Assembly (NCBI GenBank): GCA_038993745.2
Contig: CP160629.1
Location: 2,604,001-2,668,000, forward strand
Direction of reading: 5' to 3'
DNA: 64,000 bases
Source of the DNA: Aliivibrio fischeri
GTDB taxonomy: Bacteria; Pseudomonadota; Gammaproteobacteria; Enterobacterales; Vibrionaceae
A program made the translations under genes and the position numbers. The notes under the pieces are model-generated. The model was not told the origin of the DNA. It searched no databases and worked only from the letters and a program-made list of their open reading frames with translations. Position 1 is the first letter of the stretch. Each line of letters starts with the position of its first letter. This document shows positions 54,365 through 64,000 of this stretch, piece after piece.

Positions 54365-55186
54365 TTAAATCCCATCACCAGCAACAAACGTTTGAGATTT
54401 ACCGTTAAACTGTTGGTCCATATCAAGAGAAGGCATTTCAGAGCTCGGACGCCCAACGATTTTTGCAGGAACACCCGCAACCGTCGTATGAGGAGGAACA
54501 GCCTGCAATACTACAGAACATGAACCAATCTTAGCGCCAACACCCACTTCAATGTTGCCTAAGATCTTCGCACCCGCACCGATCATAACGCCTTCACGGA
54601 TCTTAGGATGACGATCACCACACTCTTTACCTGTACCACCAAGTGTCACGTCCTGCAAAATAGAAACGTCGTTTTCAACTACCGCAGTTTCACCAATAAC
54701 GATACCTGTAGCATGGTCAAACATGATCCCTTTACCGATGGTAGCAGCAGGGTGAACATCCACCTGACAAGCAACAGAAATTTCATTTTGTAGGTACGTT
54801 GCTAATGCAACACGGCCCTGTTTCCATAGCCAGTTTGATACACGGTAGCCTTGCAATGCGTGGTAGCCTTTTAAATACAACAAAGGCATTGAGTACATAG
54901 AAACCGCAGGATCTCGAGTCACGGTTGCACAAATATCGCATGCCGCAGCATCAGTAATCGTTGGATCTGAAGCAAACGCCTCTTCAACAACCTCACGAAC
55001 CGCCATCGCAGGCATTGAAGCCGTAGCCAATTTATTCGCTAAAATATAACTTAATGCTGCCGCTAAATTTTCATGTTTAATGATGGTTGCATGATAAAAG
55101 CTTGCAAGCATGGGTTCTTGTTCTGATTGCTCACGCGCTTCTCGAACAATACATTCCCATACTTTGTGTTTCTTACATTCATTCAT
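54365..55186 (-). CDS. cysE: serine acetyltransferase
   Basis: First step of cysteine synthesis from serine, feedback-inhibited by cysteine. N-terminal helical domain, then a left-handed beta-helix of hexapeptide repeats (PAATIGKGIMFDHATGIVIG; IREGVMIGAGAKILGNIEVG; GVGAKIGSCSVVLQAVP) with the catalytic FDHATG segment. The C-terminal tail ends AGDGI, the part that docks into CysK. 273 residues equals the E. coli enzyme. It lies 18 bp after gpsA in a secB-gpsA-cysE run. Confidence 0.97.
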   Translation of the reverse strand: MNECKKHKVWECIVREAREQSEQEPMLASFYHATIIKHENLAAALSYILANKLATASMPAMAVREVVEEAFASDPTITDAAACDICATVTRDPAVSMYSMPLLYLKGYHALQGYRVSNWLWKQGRVALATYLQNEISVACQVDVHPAATIGKGIMFDHATGIVIGETAVVENDVSILQDVTLGGTGKECGDRHPKIREGVMIGAGAKILGNIEVGVGAKIGSCSVVLQAVPPHTTVAGVPAKIVGRPSSEMPSLDMDQQFNGKSQTFVAGDGI

Positions 55187-55204
55187 CTTAATACCATCCT
55201 TGAA

Positions 55205-56227
55205 TTACGATTCTGATTTTTTGTCTCGCGCTAATAAGTCCTGCGCAGCAACTCTTGCATCTTTTCCTTGATACAATACTTGATAAATTTGCTCAACTAT
55301 AGGCATTTCAACACCCATACGATTTGCAAGCAGCCAAACTTCTTTGGTATTGCGATAACCTTCAACCACTTGGCCAATTTCTTCTTGAGCGCTATCTACA
55401 TCACCACCTTGACCTAAAGCCAAACCAAAACGACGGTTACGAGACTGATTATCAGTACAAGTTAATACTAAGTCACCTAAACCTGCCATACCCATGAAGG
55501 TTTCAGCTTCAGCACCTAAAGCTACACCTAATCGAGTCATTTCAGCTAAACCACGAGTGATTAGTGCCGTACGAGCATTAGCGCCAAAACCAATACCATC
55601 AGACATACCCGCACCAATGGCGATGACGTTTTTCACCGCGCCACCTAATTGCATTCCCGTAAAGTCATTATTTGCATAAACACGGAATGTTTTAGAACAG
55701 TGGATTTTTTCTTGTAGGTCTTTAACAAACTCTTTATCAGGAGACGCTACAGCGATCGCCGTTGGCATACCAGAAGCAAGTTCTTTAGCAAAAGTAGGTC
55801 CAGAAAGCACAGCCAGTGAATGCGATTCACCTAACGCCTCAACTGCCACTTCTTTTAATAAACGACCTGTTTCAGGCTCAAGCCCTTTTGTCGCCCAGCA
55901 GATACGAGAGTCATCACGTAAAAATGGTTTTACATTACCAAGAACCAAACCAAACACATGACTTGGAACCACAACAAGTAAATCACGGCTCGCTTGAACT
56001 GATTTTTCAAGATCAGTCGACATGATTAATGATGGTGGGAAAGCAACACCAGGTAAAAACTCTTCATTTGCGCGATCGGCTTCAAGACGATTCATATGTG
56101 CTTCTTCATGGCCCCATAAAATCACTTTTGCGCCATTACGAGCAAGAGAAATAGCCAGAGACGTTCCGTATGAACCAGCACCAAGTACGGTCATTGAAAT
56201 ATCAGAGTAATCAGTTTGTGTTGTCAT
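55205..56227 (-). CDS. gpsA: glycerol-3-phosphate dehydrogenase [NAD(P)+]
   Basis: Makes sn-glycerol-3-phosphate for phospholipids. NAD motif [20 protein letters not shown]; catalytic Lys in [29 protein letters not shown] follows. The start at 56227 (MTTQTDYSD) gives 340 residues and fits the family; two earlier in-frame ATGs (56236 and 56245) would add a few residues. It lies between secB and cysE on the same strand. Confidence 0.95.
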   Translation of the reverse strand: MTTQTDYSDISMTVLGAGSYGTSLAISLARNGAKVILWGHEEAHMNRLEADRANEEFLPGVAFPPSLIMSTDLEKSVQASRDLLVVVPSHVFGLVLGNVKPFLRDDSRICWATKGLEPETGRLLKEVAVEALGESHSLAVLSGPTFAKELASGMPTAIAVASPDKEFVKDLQEKIHCSKTFRVYANNDFTGMQLGGAVKNVIAIGAGMSDGIGFGANARTALITRGLAEMTRLGVALGAEAETFMGMAGLGDLVLTCTDNQSRNRRFGLALGQGGDVDSAQEEIGQVVEGYRNTKEVWLLANRMGVEMPIVEQIYQVLYQGKDARVAAQDLLARDKKSES

Positions 56228-56386
56228 TGTGACCATCCAAAACAAGTATCAAGAGATACAGTTATATTAAAAGCAAAATGCACTTTCTACCAAAATACAG
56301 AAACTATAAAGCGTATAGAAACCATATTAGATAAAAAAGTGCATTTATTCTCTACAAATTAATCAATAGCACAAGGCTATTCATTA

Positions 56387-56857
56387 TTATGCTTCAGAAG
56401 GCGCAGCTGCGTTTTCTTGAGCTTGGCTTTGTAGGTAGTTCATGAACAATGCGTCAAAGTTAACTGGCGCAAGGTTTAGTTGTGGGAAAGTACCTTTAAC
56501 TACTAGGCTAGAGATAGTTTCACGAGCATATGGGAACAGAATGTTCGGGCAGAATGCACCTAGGCAATGAGCTAGTTGAGCTTCTTCCATTTGACCAGCT
56601 GTAAAGATACCGCCTTGTTGAACTTCACAAAGGAATGCAGTTTCTTCTTCGTTCTTAACCGTAACAGTCAGACGTAGAACCACTTCATAAACACCTTCAC
56701 CTAGTTCACGGCTTTGAGTATCAAGATCCAGCTTAACATCTGGATTCCACTCTTTTTGGAACATAGTTGGTGAATTTGGCGCTTCAAAAGATACGTCTTT
56801 TAGGAAGATACGTTGAATTGCGAAGTTTTGTTGTTGCGCTTGTGCTGCTTCAGCCAT
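56387..56857 (-). CDS. secB: protein-export chaperone SecB
   Basis: Cytoplasmic tetrameric chaperone that holds preproteins unfolded for Sec[21 protein letters not shown] at the N terminus, and [20 protein letters not shown], are SecB signatures. 156 residues is normal. It lies 129 bp after yibN and 159 bp before gpsA; grxC, usually found between yibN and secB in E. coli, is absent. Confidence 0.97.
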   Translation of the reverse strand: MAEAAQAQQQNFAIQRIFLKDVSFEAPNSPTMFQKEWNPDVKLDLDTQSRELGEGVYEVVLRLTVTVKNEEETAFLCEVQQGGIFTAGQMEEAQLAHCLGAFCPNILFPYARETISSLVVKGTFPQLNLAPVNFDALFMNYLQSQAQENAAAPSEA

Positions 56858-56986
56858 GGGAAAAGTCCTTTATGTAATATGTATATGAATGCAGAATAAC
56901 GATGTCACCTTACTCTGCATTCGTGATATCTAAAAAATGAGCCAGATATCACATCAAAATGAATCAATTGCTTAGGAAAGCGGCAA

Positions 56987-57423
56987 TTATTTTTTGCCTT
57001 TAACTAACGGTAAGTTAGCTTCATTCCAAGAGATTAGGCCATTCTTAAGTAATTTAACTTGCTCAAAGCCAGCTTTATGCAAATCATTTGCTGCTGCTTG
57101 AGCTGTCTGACCTGTTTTACATACAACAATAATTGGGGTTGTTTTTGAGTTTTCAAGACCAGACAAGTTACCTGCTTTAATGTCACTTGGTAAAATGTGA
57201 CGTGCATCCGTAATATGACCAGATTTAAACTCATCTTTAGAGCGAATATCTAAAACAATCGCATCTTCACGGTTCATTAGTGTTGTTGCTTGTGCTGGGT
57301 CAACTTCTTGGTAACCCGCTGTTTTTGTTTTACTACGTTTTGAATTAACGCGACAACAATACCAATCCACACAACAGCTAAAATCATGTTGTTGCTTACA
57401 AAATCAATGATCGAGGTTTCCAT
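56987..57423 (-). pseudogene. yibN: rhodanese-like membrane protein YibN (apparent frameshift near 57322-57326)
   Basis: Single-pass membrane protein with a cytoplasmic rhodanese domain, of uncertain function. The first frame begins METSIIDFVSNNMILAV and covers the membrane helix, ending ALIQNVVKQKQ. The rhodanese domain is in the next frame: TAGYQEVDPAQATTLMNRED, then VLDIRSKDEF and the active-site loop VVCKTGQTAQAA. One more T in the run of five at 57322-57326 joins them as NVVKQKTAGYQEVD, aligning without gaps to recalled E. coli YibN over this stretch and giving 145 residues. The start at 57423 fits the family better than earlier in-frame ATGs. If the lesion is real, a rhodanese fragment without the anchor is all that could be made. 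Confidence 0.85.
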
Positions 57424-57645
57424 ATTCTTTATCTCTGATGTATTAGATAACTCAATACCACTAATCGGATCGGTTACCATAGGCTCTAAATTTGAAGCGA
57501 AAGTATACCCTAGGGTTTGTTCTGAAACTAGCAAGGATAAAAAAACTCGCTAATCCAAAGAAAATGCTGTGATATTGGTTTTACAATTGAGACCAAAGTT
57601 AAACTCTATCTAGTCAGAACCCACTCGATCTGAAATAATGCAGCG

Positions 57646-58791
57646 ATGAACATATCCCTTTTAAACAATTCTTTCTTTTGTCGTCGATTAGCTACGACAG
57701 CGTTAGTATGTCTGGCATTTTCTTCTCCAATCTTGGTTCACGCTAGTGATGCCGAATTAAAGGGAATGAAACAAGAAATATCTCGCCAAAATACCGTATT
57801 AAGCAAACAGAAAAAAGAACTCTCTAGCCTTCAAAACAGCCTTAAAAAGCATGAAGTTTCGATAGCAAACGCATCGAAAAAAATACGTAATGCTGAACAA
57901 GAGTTAACGACATTAAAAAGCTCTATTAGCAACCTTAAGCAGCAACAATCTGAATTAACACAACAACAGATTGGACAGACTGAGATATTAAAAGACCTAT
58001 TAGTAAACTATTACTTAACCAGTCGAAATAACCAGTTATCAAATGTGCTTAGCGGTGATGATGTGACCAAAATGGATCGTATGACTCAATACGCTCAACG
58101 TATATCAGAAGCTCGTGTTGGTGCCATCTCTCAATTAGAGTTCACCAATATGCAGCTTGAAGAAAAAGAAGCTGATTTACTTGAAAAACAACAACGTCAA
58201 AGTGAACTTCTCGCTCAATACAAAAAAGAGAAAGTAACACTTCAAACATCACAAAATAAACGTAAAAAGACCGTTTCAAGTATCAGAAAACGCATTACAA
58301 ACGAAAGCAGCTATTTAAATGAATTGCAGCAAAATGAAAAACGTTTAAAAACAGCGATAGCTAAAGCAAAAGCGAAGAATAATGTACCAATGGACGGCAT
58401 TGGCCGACAAAAAGGCCGTCTACCTTGGCCAATAAGCAACCCAAAAACATTACACAGCTTTGGTACCAAACAAACAGGTCAATTAACTTGGAAAGGTATG
58501 GTACTCGCTGGTGATTACGGAACGCCTGTAAAAGCAGTCTATTCAGGTAAAGTTGTTTTTGCCGATTGGCTACGTGGTTATGGCTTGATGGTATTAATCG
58601 ATCACGGTAAAGGTGATATGACGCTTTACGGCTACAACCAAAGCCTAATGAAGAAAGAAGGCGATAAAGTACGAGCAGGAGAAACCATTGCGGTTGTGGG
58701 TGACAGTGGCGGTCAAGACAGACCTTCACTTTACTTTGAGATCCGTCGTAACAGTAAAGCACAAAACCCACGTTCTTGGTTAAGACGCTAA
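57646..58791 (+). CDS. envC: murein hydrolase activator EnvC
   Basis: Periplasmic activator of the AmiA/AmiB amidases at the septum, working with FtsEX. Signal peptide about 1-34; long coiled coil about 35-245 (LKGMKQEISRQNTVLSKQK onward); C-terminal LytM domain (SFGTKQTGQLTWKGMVLAG; VLIDHGKGDMTLYGYNQSL) that lacks the full zinc-ligand set, as in EnvC. 381 residues. Divergent from yibN. Its likely partner AmiB is encoded at 33194-34933. Confidence 0.93.
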   Translation: MNISLLNNSFFCRRLATTALVCLAFSSPILVHASDAELKGMKQEISRQNTVLSKQKKELSSLQNSLKKHEVSIANASKKIRNAEQELTTLKSSISNLKQQQSELTQQQIGQTEILKDLLVNYYLTSRNNQLSNVLSGDDVTKMDRMTQYAQRISEARVGAISQLEFTNMQLEEKEADLLEKQQRQSELLAQYKKEKVTLQTSQNKRKKTVSSIRKRITNESSYLNELQQNEKRLKTAIAKAKAKNNVPMDGIGRQKGRLPWPISNPKTLHSFGTKQTGQLTWKGMVLAGDYGTPVKAVYSGKVVFADWLRGYGLMVLIDHGKGDMTLYGYNQSLMKKEGDKVRAGETIAVVGDSGGQDRPSLYFEIRRNSKAQNPRSWLRR

Positions 58792-58802
58792 CAATGAAAT
58801 AC

Positions 58803-58832
58803 TAAAAAGCCGCATAATGCGGCTTTTTTATT
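58803..58832 (+). terminator. terminator between envC and fxsA
   Basis: AAAAGCCGCAT and ATGCGGCTTTTTT pair with a very short loop and end in a T-run. Confidence 0.9.
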
Positions 58833-58853
58833 TAATTCGATAAATTAAGAGGA

Positions 58854-59387
58854 CTATTTTAAGGTCTTATTCGGATCATCTTCTTTACGTTGGAACTCAC
58901 CCTCAAATACATCCCCTTGTTGATCATCCTGGCGTGAATGGTCAAATGGATTACCTTGATTAAACGGGCCATTTTGATCAAAGCCACCACCAAATCCGGC
59001 ATGAAAACCTCCTTGAGACGACCCCATATTATTCACTTTCACTCGACTCATTAGCTGTTTAGCTAAGTAAGCTCTTGGAGCAGGTAATAGTACCAACATA
59101 CCTAAAGTATCTGTCATAAAACCAGGAGTAAGCAGTAATACACCAGCAACCGCTAACATAACCCCTTCAACAATTTGCTGTGCAGGCAATTCACCTTGCT
59201 GCAACTTAGATTGCACAGACATTAGGGTTTGAATCCCCTGACTACGCACTAATGATGCCCCAACAAAAGCAGTAATAAGAACTAATGCAATAGTTGGCCA
59301 CATTCCTAACATTCCTCCGACTTGCACAAACAGGGCAATCTCAATGATAGGTACAAATATAAACATCACTAATAAAATAGGAAACAC
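58854..59387 (-). CDS. fxsA: FxsA family membrane protein
   Basis: Inner-membrane protein; in E. coli overproduction of FxsA (YjeG) relieves exclusion of phage T7 by the F plasmid PifA. Begins MFPILLVMFIFVPIIEIALF with three or four hydrophobic segments up to about residue 110, then a Gly/Gln/Asp-rich soluble tail (GFHAGFGGGFDQNGPFNQ). 177 residues. It lies next to aspA, the usual gamma-proteobacterial position. Confidence 0.92.
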   Translation of the reverse strand: MFPILLVMFIFVPIIEIALFVQVGGMLGMWPTIALVLITAFVGASLVRSQGIQTLMSVQSKLQQGELPAQQIVEGVMLAVAGVLLLTPGFMTDTLGMLVLLPAPRAYLAKQLMSRVKVNNMGSSQGGFHAGFGGGFDQNGPFNQGNPFDHSRQDDQQGDVFEGEFQRKEDDPNKTLK

Positions 59388-59819
59388 GGTTCACCTCTAA
59401 CGGATTTAAGACTATTTGAACGCTTTATTTAATTCACTTAGTGTAGCAGGCAAATACTTCAAACGTTTTTTTCTCTCTCTAATTTGTTAAATGAGGCACA
59501 CAGGCCACTTTTTCAACAAAAAAGACTGTAAAAGAGTGTAAACAGCAATCAAAGTTATTAACTCAAGCTGCAAGTTATATAACTTATAAAGTCAACTTAT
59601 TAACAACTGGTGAGAGCGTTATCGCAATTTGATACAATTTGCAAAAACGAGACTTAAAAAGTGATCAAGTTAACATTTTTACCACTAAAGAGGTGTATGA
59701 TTACTTCAAAACAAGGCATCAGGTACGATATTGATCAACTCTGACGAACGGACTCTACTCGCAGATATGATCACTTGGAAAGAATCCAATAATTAAATAT
59801 AGAACCTTAAAGGCTTACT
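59388..59819 (+). promoter_or_regulatory. aspA upstream region with a CRP-like site
   Basis: 432 bp with no gene. AGTGA-TCAAGT-TAACA at 59660-59675 matches CRP TGTGA-N6-TCACA at 8 of 10 positions, flanked by A and T runs. CRP and FNR control of aspA is known in E. coli. I could not fix the promoter elements; a TTGAT half-site at 59629 lacks its partner. Confidence 0.4.
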
Positions 59820-61271
59820 ATGACTCAGATGCTTGATTTAGATACAAAGAATACTGCAGCAACTCGTATTGAAGAAGATTTGCTAGGTGAACGTCACGTT
59901 CCTGCTGAAGCTTACTACGGTATTCATACCCTTCGTGCTATCGAAAACTTCAATATTTCTAACGTAACAATTTCTGATGTTCCAGAATTTGTACGCGGCA
60001 TGATCTACACTAAAAAAGCGGCGGCACTAGCGAACAAAGAATTGGGCGCTATTCCTTCACAAGTTGGTGAATACATCATTAAAGCATGTGACCTTATCCT
60101 AGAAACAGGTAAGTGCATGGATCAATTCCCATCTGACGTTTTCCAAGGTGGTGCTGGTACTTCTGTAAACATGAACGCTAACGAAGTTATCGCTAACGTT
60201 GCTCTTGAATTAATGGGCAAAGAAAAAGGCGAATACGACATCGTTAACCCTAACGACCATGTAAACAAATCTCAATCAACTAACTGTGCATACCCTACAG
60301 GTTTCCGTATTGCGGTATACAACAGCATGATGAAACTGATCGAAGCGATTGAATACCTAAAAGGTGCATTCGATCTTAAAGATCAAGAATTCCGTAACAT
60401 CCTGAAAATGGGTCGTACTCAACTTCAAGATGCGGTTCCAATGACTGTTGGTCAAGAATTCCACGCTTGGGGTGTATTACTTCAAGAAGAAGTGAAAAAC
60501 CTTCACTACACAGCACAACTTCTATTAGAAGTGAACATTGGTGCAACAGCAATCGGTACTGGCTTAAACGCTGCGACTGGTTACCAAGAAGCAGCAGTTA
60601 AACACCTATCTGAAGTAACAGGTCTACCATGTGTTGCAGCTGAAGACTTAATCGAAGCTACATCTGACTGTGGTGCTTACGTAATGATCCACGGTGCGCT
60701 AAAACGTACTGCGGTTAAGATGTCTAAGATCTGTAATGACTTACGTCTTCTTTCTTCTGGTCCTCGTGCTGGTCTAAATGAATTGAACCTTCCAGAGCTT
60801 CAAGCTGGTTCTTCAATCATGCCTGCAAAAGTTAACCCAGTAATCCCAGAAGTAGTTAACCAAGTGTGCTTCAAAGTAATCGGTAACGATACTACTGTTA
60901 CTTTCGCTGCTGAAGCGGGTCAATTACAACTAAACGTAATGGAACCTGTTATTGGTCAAGCTCTGTTTGAATCAATCGACATCCTACGTAATGCATGTGT
61001 GAACCTACGCGATAAGTGTATTGATGGCATCACTGTAAACAAAGAAGTATGTGAAGCTCACGTATTTAACTCTATCGGTATCGTAACTTACCTAAACCCA
61101 TTCATTGGCCACCACGAAGGTGACATTGTTGGTAAAATCTGTGCTGAAACAGGTAAGAGTGTTCGTGAAGTAGTTCTAGAACGCGGTCTACTGACTGAAG
61201 AACAACTGGACGACATCTTCTCTGTTGAGAACCTGATGCACCCAGAATACAAAGCAAAACGTTACGATTAA
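59820..61271 (+). CDS. aspA: aspartate ammonia-lyase
   Basis: Reversible deamination of aspartate to fumarate. The superfamily signature [15 protein letters not shown] is present, with [18 protein letters not shown] near the N terminus and [15 protein letters not shown]. 483 residues, close to the family norm. Followed by dcuA, which brings in aspartate or fumarate and exports succinate; the fumarate produced feeds the fumarate reductase encoded at 43.5-46.8 kb. Confidence 0.97.
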   Translation: MTQMLDLDTKNTAATRIEEDLLGERHVPAEAYYGIHTLRAIENFNISNVTISDVPEFVRGMIYTKKAAALANKELGAIPSQVGEYIIKACDLILETGKCMDQFPSDVFQGGAGTSVNMNANEVIANVALELMGKEKGEYDIVNPNDHVNKSQSTNCAYPTGFRIAVYNSMMKLIEAIEYLKGAFDLKDQEFRNILKMGRTQLQDAVPMTVGQEFHAWGVLLQEEVKNLHYTAQLLLEVNIGATAIGTGLNAATGYQEAAVKHLSEVTGLPCVAAEDLIEATSDCGAYVMIHGALKRTAVKMSKICNDLRLLSSGPRAGLNELNLPELQAGSSIMPAKVNPVIPEVVNQVCFKVIGNDTTVTFAAEAGQLQLNVMEPVIGQALFESIDILRNACVNLRDKCIDGITVNKEVCEAHVFNSIGIVTYLNPFIGHHEGDIVGKICAETGKSVREVVLERGLLTEEQLDDIFSVENLMHPEYKAKRYD

Positions 61272-61285
61272 TTCTTAACGTTCAA

Positions 61286-61318
61286 TAGCGAGCTCTCAGG
61301 GGCTCGCTTTTTTTATTT
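61286..61318 (+). terminator. terminator between aspA and dcuA
   Basis: AGCGAGC and GCTCGCT pair around TCTCAGGG, followed by seven T. dcuA then needs its own promoter or read-through. Confidence 0.85.
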
Positions 61319-61436
61319 GTAATTTCTTATTTATAAAATACTCAAAGTAATTATTCATATTTTTTCCCAATTACTATATATAGCTACTCAGTTAAAATAT
61401 GAATAATTATTTAATATTAAAAAAGTGGAGTTTCAT

Positions 61437-62738
61437 ATGATTGCTGTACAACTTTTCGTAGTACTGCTGTTCATCTATTTAGGTGCGCGCATTGGGGGTA
61501 TTGGTATTGGTTTTGCGGGCGGCGCAGGTGTGCTAGTTCTAACCATGATTTTAGGTCTAGACGCTGGTTCTATCCCAATCGATGTTATCCTAATTATCAT
61601 GTCAGTTATTACTGCTATTGCAGCGATGCAAGTTGCTGGTGGTATGGATTGGCTAGTTGACCTAGCAGAAAAATTCTTACGTAAAAATCCAAAGCGCATT
61701 ACTTTCTATGCACCTATCGTAACGTATTTCATGACAATGCTAGCTGGTACTGGCCACACGGCTTTCTCTACGCTTCCAGTTATTGCTGAAGTTGCAAAAG
61801 AACAAGGTGTTCGTCCATCTCGCCCACTTTCTATCGCCGTTGTTGCATCTCAAATTGCAATCACAGCGTCTCCTATTTCAGCGGCGGTTGTTTTCTTCTC
61901 AGGTATCCTTGAGCCTCTAGGTGTAGATTACCTAACGCTATTAGCTGTATGTATTCCTTCAACATTCCTAGCATGTATGGTTGGTGCTTTTGTTGCTAAC
62001 TTCCTAGGTTGTGAGCTAAAAGATGATGTTGTTTATCAAGATCGCCTTCAAAAAGGTCTAATTAAGATGAATGGCACAGGTAAGCGTGAAATCTTACCAA
62101 CGGCAAAAGCATCTGTTTACATCTTCTGTGCGGCAATCATTGCTGTTGTGGCTTACGCTACAATGATCAGTGGTAGTGTGGGCCTAATTGAGCACCCAAC
62201 AATCGGTCGTAACGAAGCTATCATGGCTCTAATGCTAACAGCTGCTGCAGCAATTGTTACTTTCACTAAAATTGATGCGTCTAAAATTGCTAACGCAGCA
62301 ACATTTAAATCAGGTATGAGTGCTTGTGTATGTGTGCTTGGTGTTGCTTGGTTAGGTGATACATTTGTATCTTCTCACATTGGTGAAATCAAAGAATTCT
62401 CTGCACACATTCTTGAACAATACCCTTGGATGCTAGCTGTTGTTTTATTCTTTGCTTCAATGCTTCTGTACTCTCAAGGTGCAACAACAACAGCTCTAAT
62501 GCCTGCAGCTCTTGCTATCGGTGTTGCACCAATCACAGCTGTTGCTTCTTTTGCTGCGGTAAGTGCACTGTTCGTTCTTCCAACTTACCCAACACTACTT
62601 GCAGCGGTTGAGATGGATGACACTGGTTCAACTCGTATCGGTAACCTAGTATTTAACCACCCATTCTTTATCCCTGGTGTGGCAACTATCGCAACATCTG
62701 TTGCTCTAGGTTTTGCATTCGGTGGTATTATTCTTTAA
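61437..62738 (+). CDS. dcuA: anaerobic C4-dicarboxylate transporter DcuA
   Basis: Inner-membrane exchanger of aspartate, fumarate and succinate. Strongly hydrophobic throughout with about 10 helices; FIYLGARIGGIGIGFAGGAG at the N terminus and AGTGHTAFSTLPVIAEVAKE are Dcu family segments. The ATG at 61437 has GGAG seven bases upstream and gives 433 residues, the same as E. coli DcuA; a GTG four codons earlier is less likely. Downstream partner of aspA. Confidence 0.97.
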   Translation: MIAVQLFVVLLFIYLGARIGGIGIGFAGGAGVLVLTMILGLDAGSIPIDVILIIMSVITAIAAMQVAGGMDWLVDLAEKFLRKNPKRITFYAPIVTYFMTMLAGTGHTAFSTLPVIAEVAKEQGVRPSRPLSIAVVASQIAITASPISAAVVFFSGILEPLGVDYLTLLAVCIPSTFLACMVGAFVANFLGCELKDDVVYQDRLQKGLIKMNGTGKREILPTAKASVYIFCAAIIAVVAYATMISGSVGLIEHPTIGRNEAIMALMLTAAAAIVTFTKIDASKIANAATFKSGMSACVCVLGVAWLGDTFVSSHIGEIKEFSAHILEQYPWMLAVVLFFASMLLYSQGATTTALMPAALAIGVAPITAVASFAAVSALFVLPTYPTLLAAVEMDDTGSTRIGNLVFNHPFFIPGVATIATSVALGFAFGGIIL

Positions 62739-62764
62739 TAGGTGAATTGCAATAATATCTCTCA

Positions 62765-62797
62765 AAATGGCAGCTGATTAAGCTGCCATTTTTTTAT
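62765..62797 (+). terminator. terminator after dcuA
   Basis: AATGGCAGCT and AGCTGCCATT pair around GATTA, followed by a T-run; it also lies at the end of the convergent Usp gene. Confidence 0.9.
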
Positions 62798-62801
62798 GTC
62801 T

Positions 62802-63227
62802 TTATGAAGGGATTGGAACCACCAAAATATCGACAGGTGAATGGTTTATCAATGGTCGAGAATAAGAAATAATCTTACTCAGGAAGTCATGGTGATGACC
62901 ACAAATAATAAGGTCGACGTCTGTATCTGTAACAGCAAGACTCACCTTATTACTCAAATCGCCAGTACCTACCCAAAAATGTTCAACTGGAAATATCGTA
63001 TATTGTTGAAATTCAGTAAGCCACTTATTTGAAGGTTCATTTAATGGCTTTAATTCAGGTTCAGCCTGAATATCAATTAACTCTGGATAAATTTCTCCAT
63101 GAGTCCCATCAATATGAATAAACGATACTTTTGCCCCCACAAGTTCGGCTAATGAACCTGCTCTATCAATCAATAAATGGCTTTCTTTTGAAAGATCCAG
63201 AGCAACTAGAATATGTTTGTATTTCAT
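62802..63227 (-). CDS. universal stress protein family (UspA-like)
   Basis: Cytoplasmic stress protein of the adenine-nucleotide alpha hydrolase fold. Begins MKYKHILVALDLSKESHLLI and ends SPVDILVVPIPS, typical of Usp. The C-terminal segment CGHHHDFLSKIIS lacks the glycine-rich ATP loop (G-x2-G-x9-G), so it is closer to the UspA class that does not bind ATP. The start at 63227 has GAGGG eight bases upstream. 141 residues. Convergent with dcuA, divergent from dsbD. Exact paralogue not determined. Confidence 0.88.
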   Translation of the reverse strand: MKYKHILVALDLSKESHLLIDRAGSLAELVGAKVSFIHIDGTHGEIYPELIDIQAEPELKPLNEPSNKWLTEFQQYTIFPVEHFWVGTGDLSNKVSLAVTDTDVDLIICGHHHDFLSKIISYSRPLINHSPVDILVVPIPS

Positions 63228-63441
63228 CACCACACCCTCTTTGAATTGTCATCCAAACAAGCATAGTTTTAGTATGAGAAAAATAGTGTCGTAGGGATCC
63301 CGAAACCGCAACAAATGACAATTTATTCTCATAATAAGCAAGAAGAGATAGATATAAAATCGTGCGAATTGATACTATACTTGTCGAACTCTTGACCGTT
63401 TCTATAGTCATATCCGTACCTATATTTATAAAGATTTTCAC

Positions 63442-64000
63442 ATGACGCATTTATATCGCTTTCGAACAGCCCTTTTATCTCTCTTTCTTTTGTTCACAAC
63501 CTTGGTTCCTAACGCCAATGCTGCGTTTGATTTAACCAAACTTCAAGGAAGCCAAGATTCATCTTTTGTGACAGTAAATGAGGCTTTTCCTTTCAATTTT
63601 ATGCAACAAGGCGATCGTGTTTATTTAGATTGGCAAGTAAAACCTGACTATTACCTATACCAACAACGCATCTCTGTAAAAGCCAATGGCGCTGAAATTG
63701 CTGATCTCGTAATGGAAGATGGAACCCCTCATAATGATGAGTTTTTTGGTGATGTGAATATTTACACTGAGCCATTAACTATTACTGTTCCACTGGTTTC
63801 AGTCAGTGATAACGCAGAATTAATTGTTCGATACCAAGGTTGTGCAAAAGCTGGATTTTGCTATCCACCTGAAATTCGTAAAATTCCACTATCTGCACTA
63901 AGCGCTCCAAGTAGCTATCAAAATGAAGTAGCAAAAACAGATGTGGTTGCCAAAAGTGAAAATGCACCGGTTGGAATAAAAACATCAGTTCAGCCAGCAC
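63442..64000 (+). CDS. dsbD: thiol:disulfide interchange protein DsbD (5' part)
   Basis: Inner-membrane protein that moves reducing power from cytoplasmic thioredoxin to the periplasm. Only the first 186 residues are inside the window. A signal peptide ([20 protein letters not shown], ending ANAA) precedes the N-terminal immunoglobulin-like domain. The catalytic cysteine pair is in [18 protein letters not shown], spaced as in E. coli DsbD. The gene runs off the right edge with the frame open. Divergent from the Usp gene. Confidence 0.93.
   Translation, partial: MTHLYRFRTALLSLFLLFTTLVPNANAAFDLTKLQGSQDSSFVTVNEAFPFNFMQQGDRVYLDWQVKPDYYLYQQRISVKANGAEIADLVMEDGTPHNDEFFGDVNIYTEPLTITVPLVSVSDNAELIVRYQGCAKAGFCYPPEIRKIPLSALSAPSSYQNEVAKTDVVAKSENAPVGIKTSVQPA

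Noticed and set aside
59629..59642. TTGAT half-site upstream of aspA as an FNR site
   Set aside because: The second half (TTTGC) does not match ATCAA.
63166..63450. 94-residue minus-strand frame extending upstream of the Usp gene
   Set aside because: It overlaps the Usp gene start in another frame and the dsbD promoter; no motif or start signal.
63803..64000. Minus-strand open frame at the right edge
   Set aside because: Antisense to dsbD, whose frame, signal peptide and cysteine pair are clear.

Overview
The window is an AT-rich segment of a gamma-proteobacterial main chromosome. Gene content and order point to Vibrionaceae, most likely Aliivibrio (A. fischeri or a close relative). Vibrio-type marks include an argH gene fused to an N-acetyltransferase (argH(A)), a peroxiredoxin-glutaredoxin fusion next to oxyR, motX (sodium-driven polar flagellar motor) beside purA, and the order queG / tRNA-Gly cluster / orn / rsgA / psd. 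The assignment rests on recalled family and synteny knowledge, not on a search. No insertion sequence, prophage, CRISPR array, rRNA or obvious foreign island was seen; this is core chromosome.

Layout. 1-6 kb: end of mrcA (PBP1A), then oxyR divergent from its likely target, the hybrid peroxiredoxin, then a lipoamide-dehydrogenase-like flavoprotein and a small zinc-ribbon membrane protein. 6-12.8 kb: arginine biosynthesis, argCBG and argH(A) on the minus strand and argE divergent, with two pairs of candidate ArgR operators. 12.9-16.6 kb: ppc and metF, the latter with a MetJ operator. 16.8-21.9 kb: rpsF-priB-rpsR-rplI with a structured S6:S18-type leader, then rnr and rlmB. 22-24.4 kb: NsrR repressor, divergent hmp with two tandem NsrR sites, and motX behind a FliA promoter. 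24.6-35.4 kb: purA, then the tsaE-amiB-mutL-miaA-hfq-hflX-hflK-hflC supercluster. 35.6-39 kb: queG, a non-coding region with DnaA boxes (a datA-like locus by motif and synteny), and nine alternating tRNA-Gly/tRNA-fMet genes in near-identical 245-bp units. 39-48.6 kb: rsgA, psd, an EamA permease, and an EF-P module (epmA, efp, epmB) enclosing frdABCD. 48.6-54.3 kb: pfkA, fieF, cpxP divergent from cpxRA, trmL. 54.3-59.4 kb: yibN-secB-gpsA-cysE, envC, fxsA. 59.8-64 kb: aspA-dcuA, which with frdABCD covers anaerobic aspartate-to-fumarate-to-succinate respiration, then a Usp protein and the start of dsbD.

Most striking feature. Five genes (mrcA, mutL, the EamA permease, cpxA, yibN) each carry a single apparent one-base loss inside a short homopolymer, and in each the expected protein continues in the neighbouring frame. 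Because mutL is one of them, a genuine mismatch-repair mutator lineage would explain the set; systematic homopolymer errors in the assembly explain it equally well. The sequence alone cannot decide. The second notable point is the datA-like DnaA-box region at 36.7-37.1 kb.
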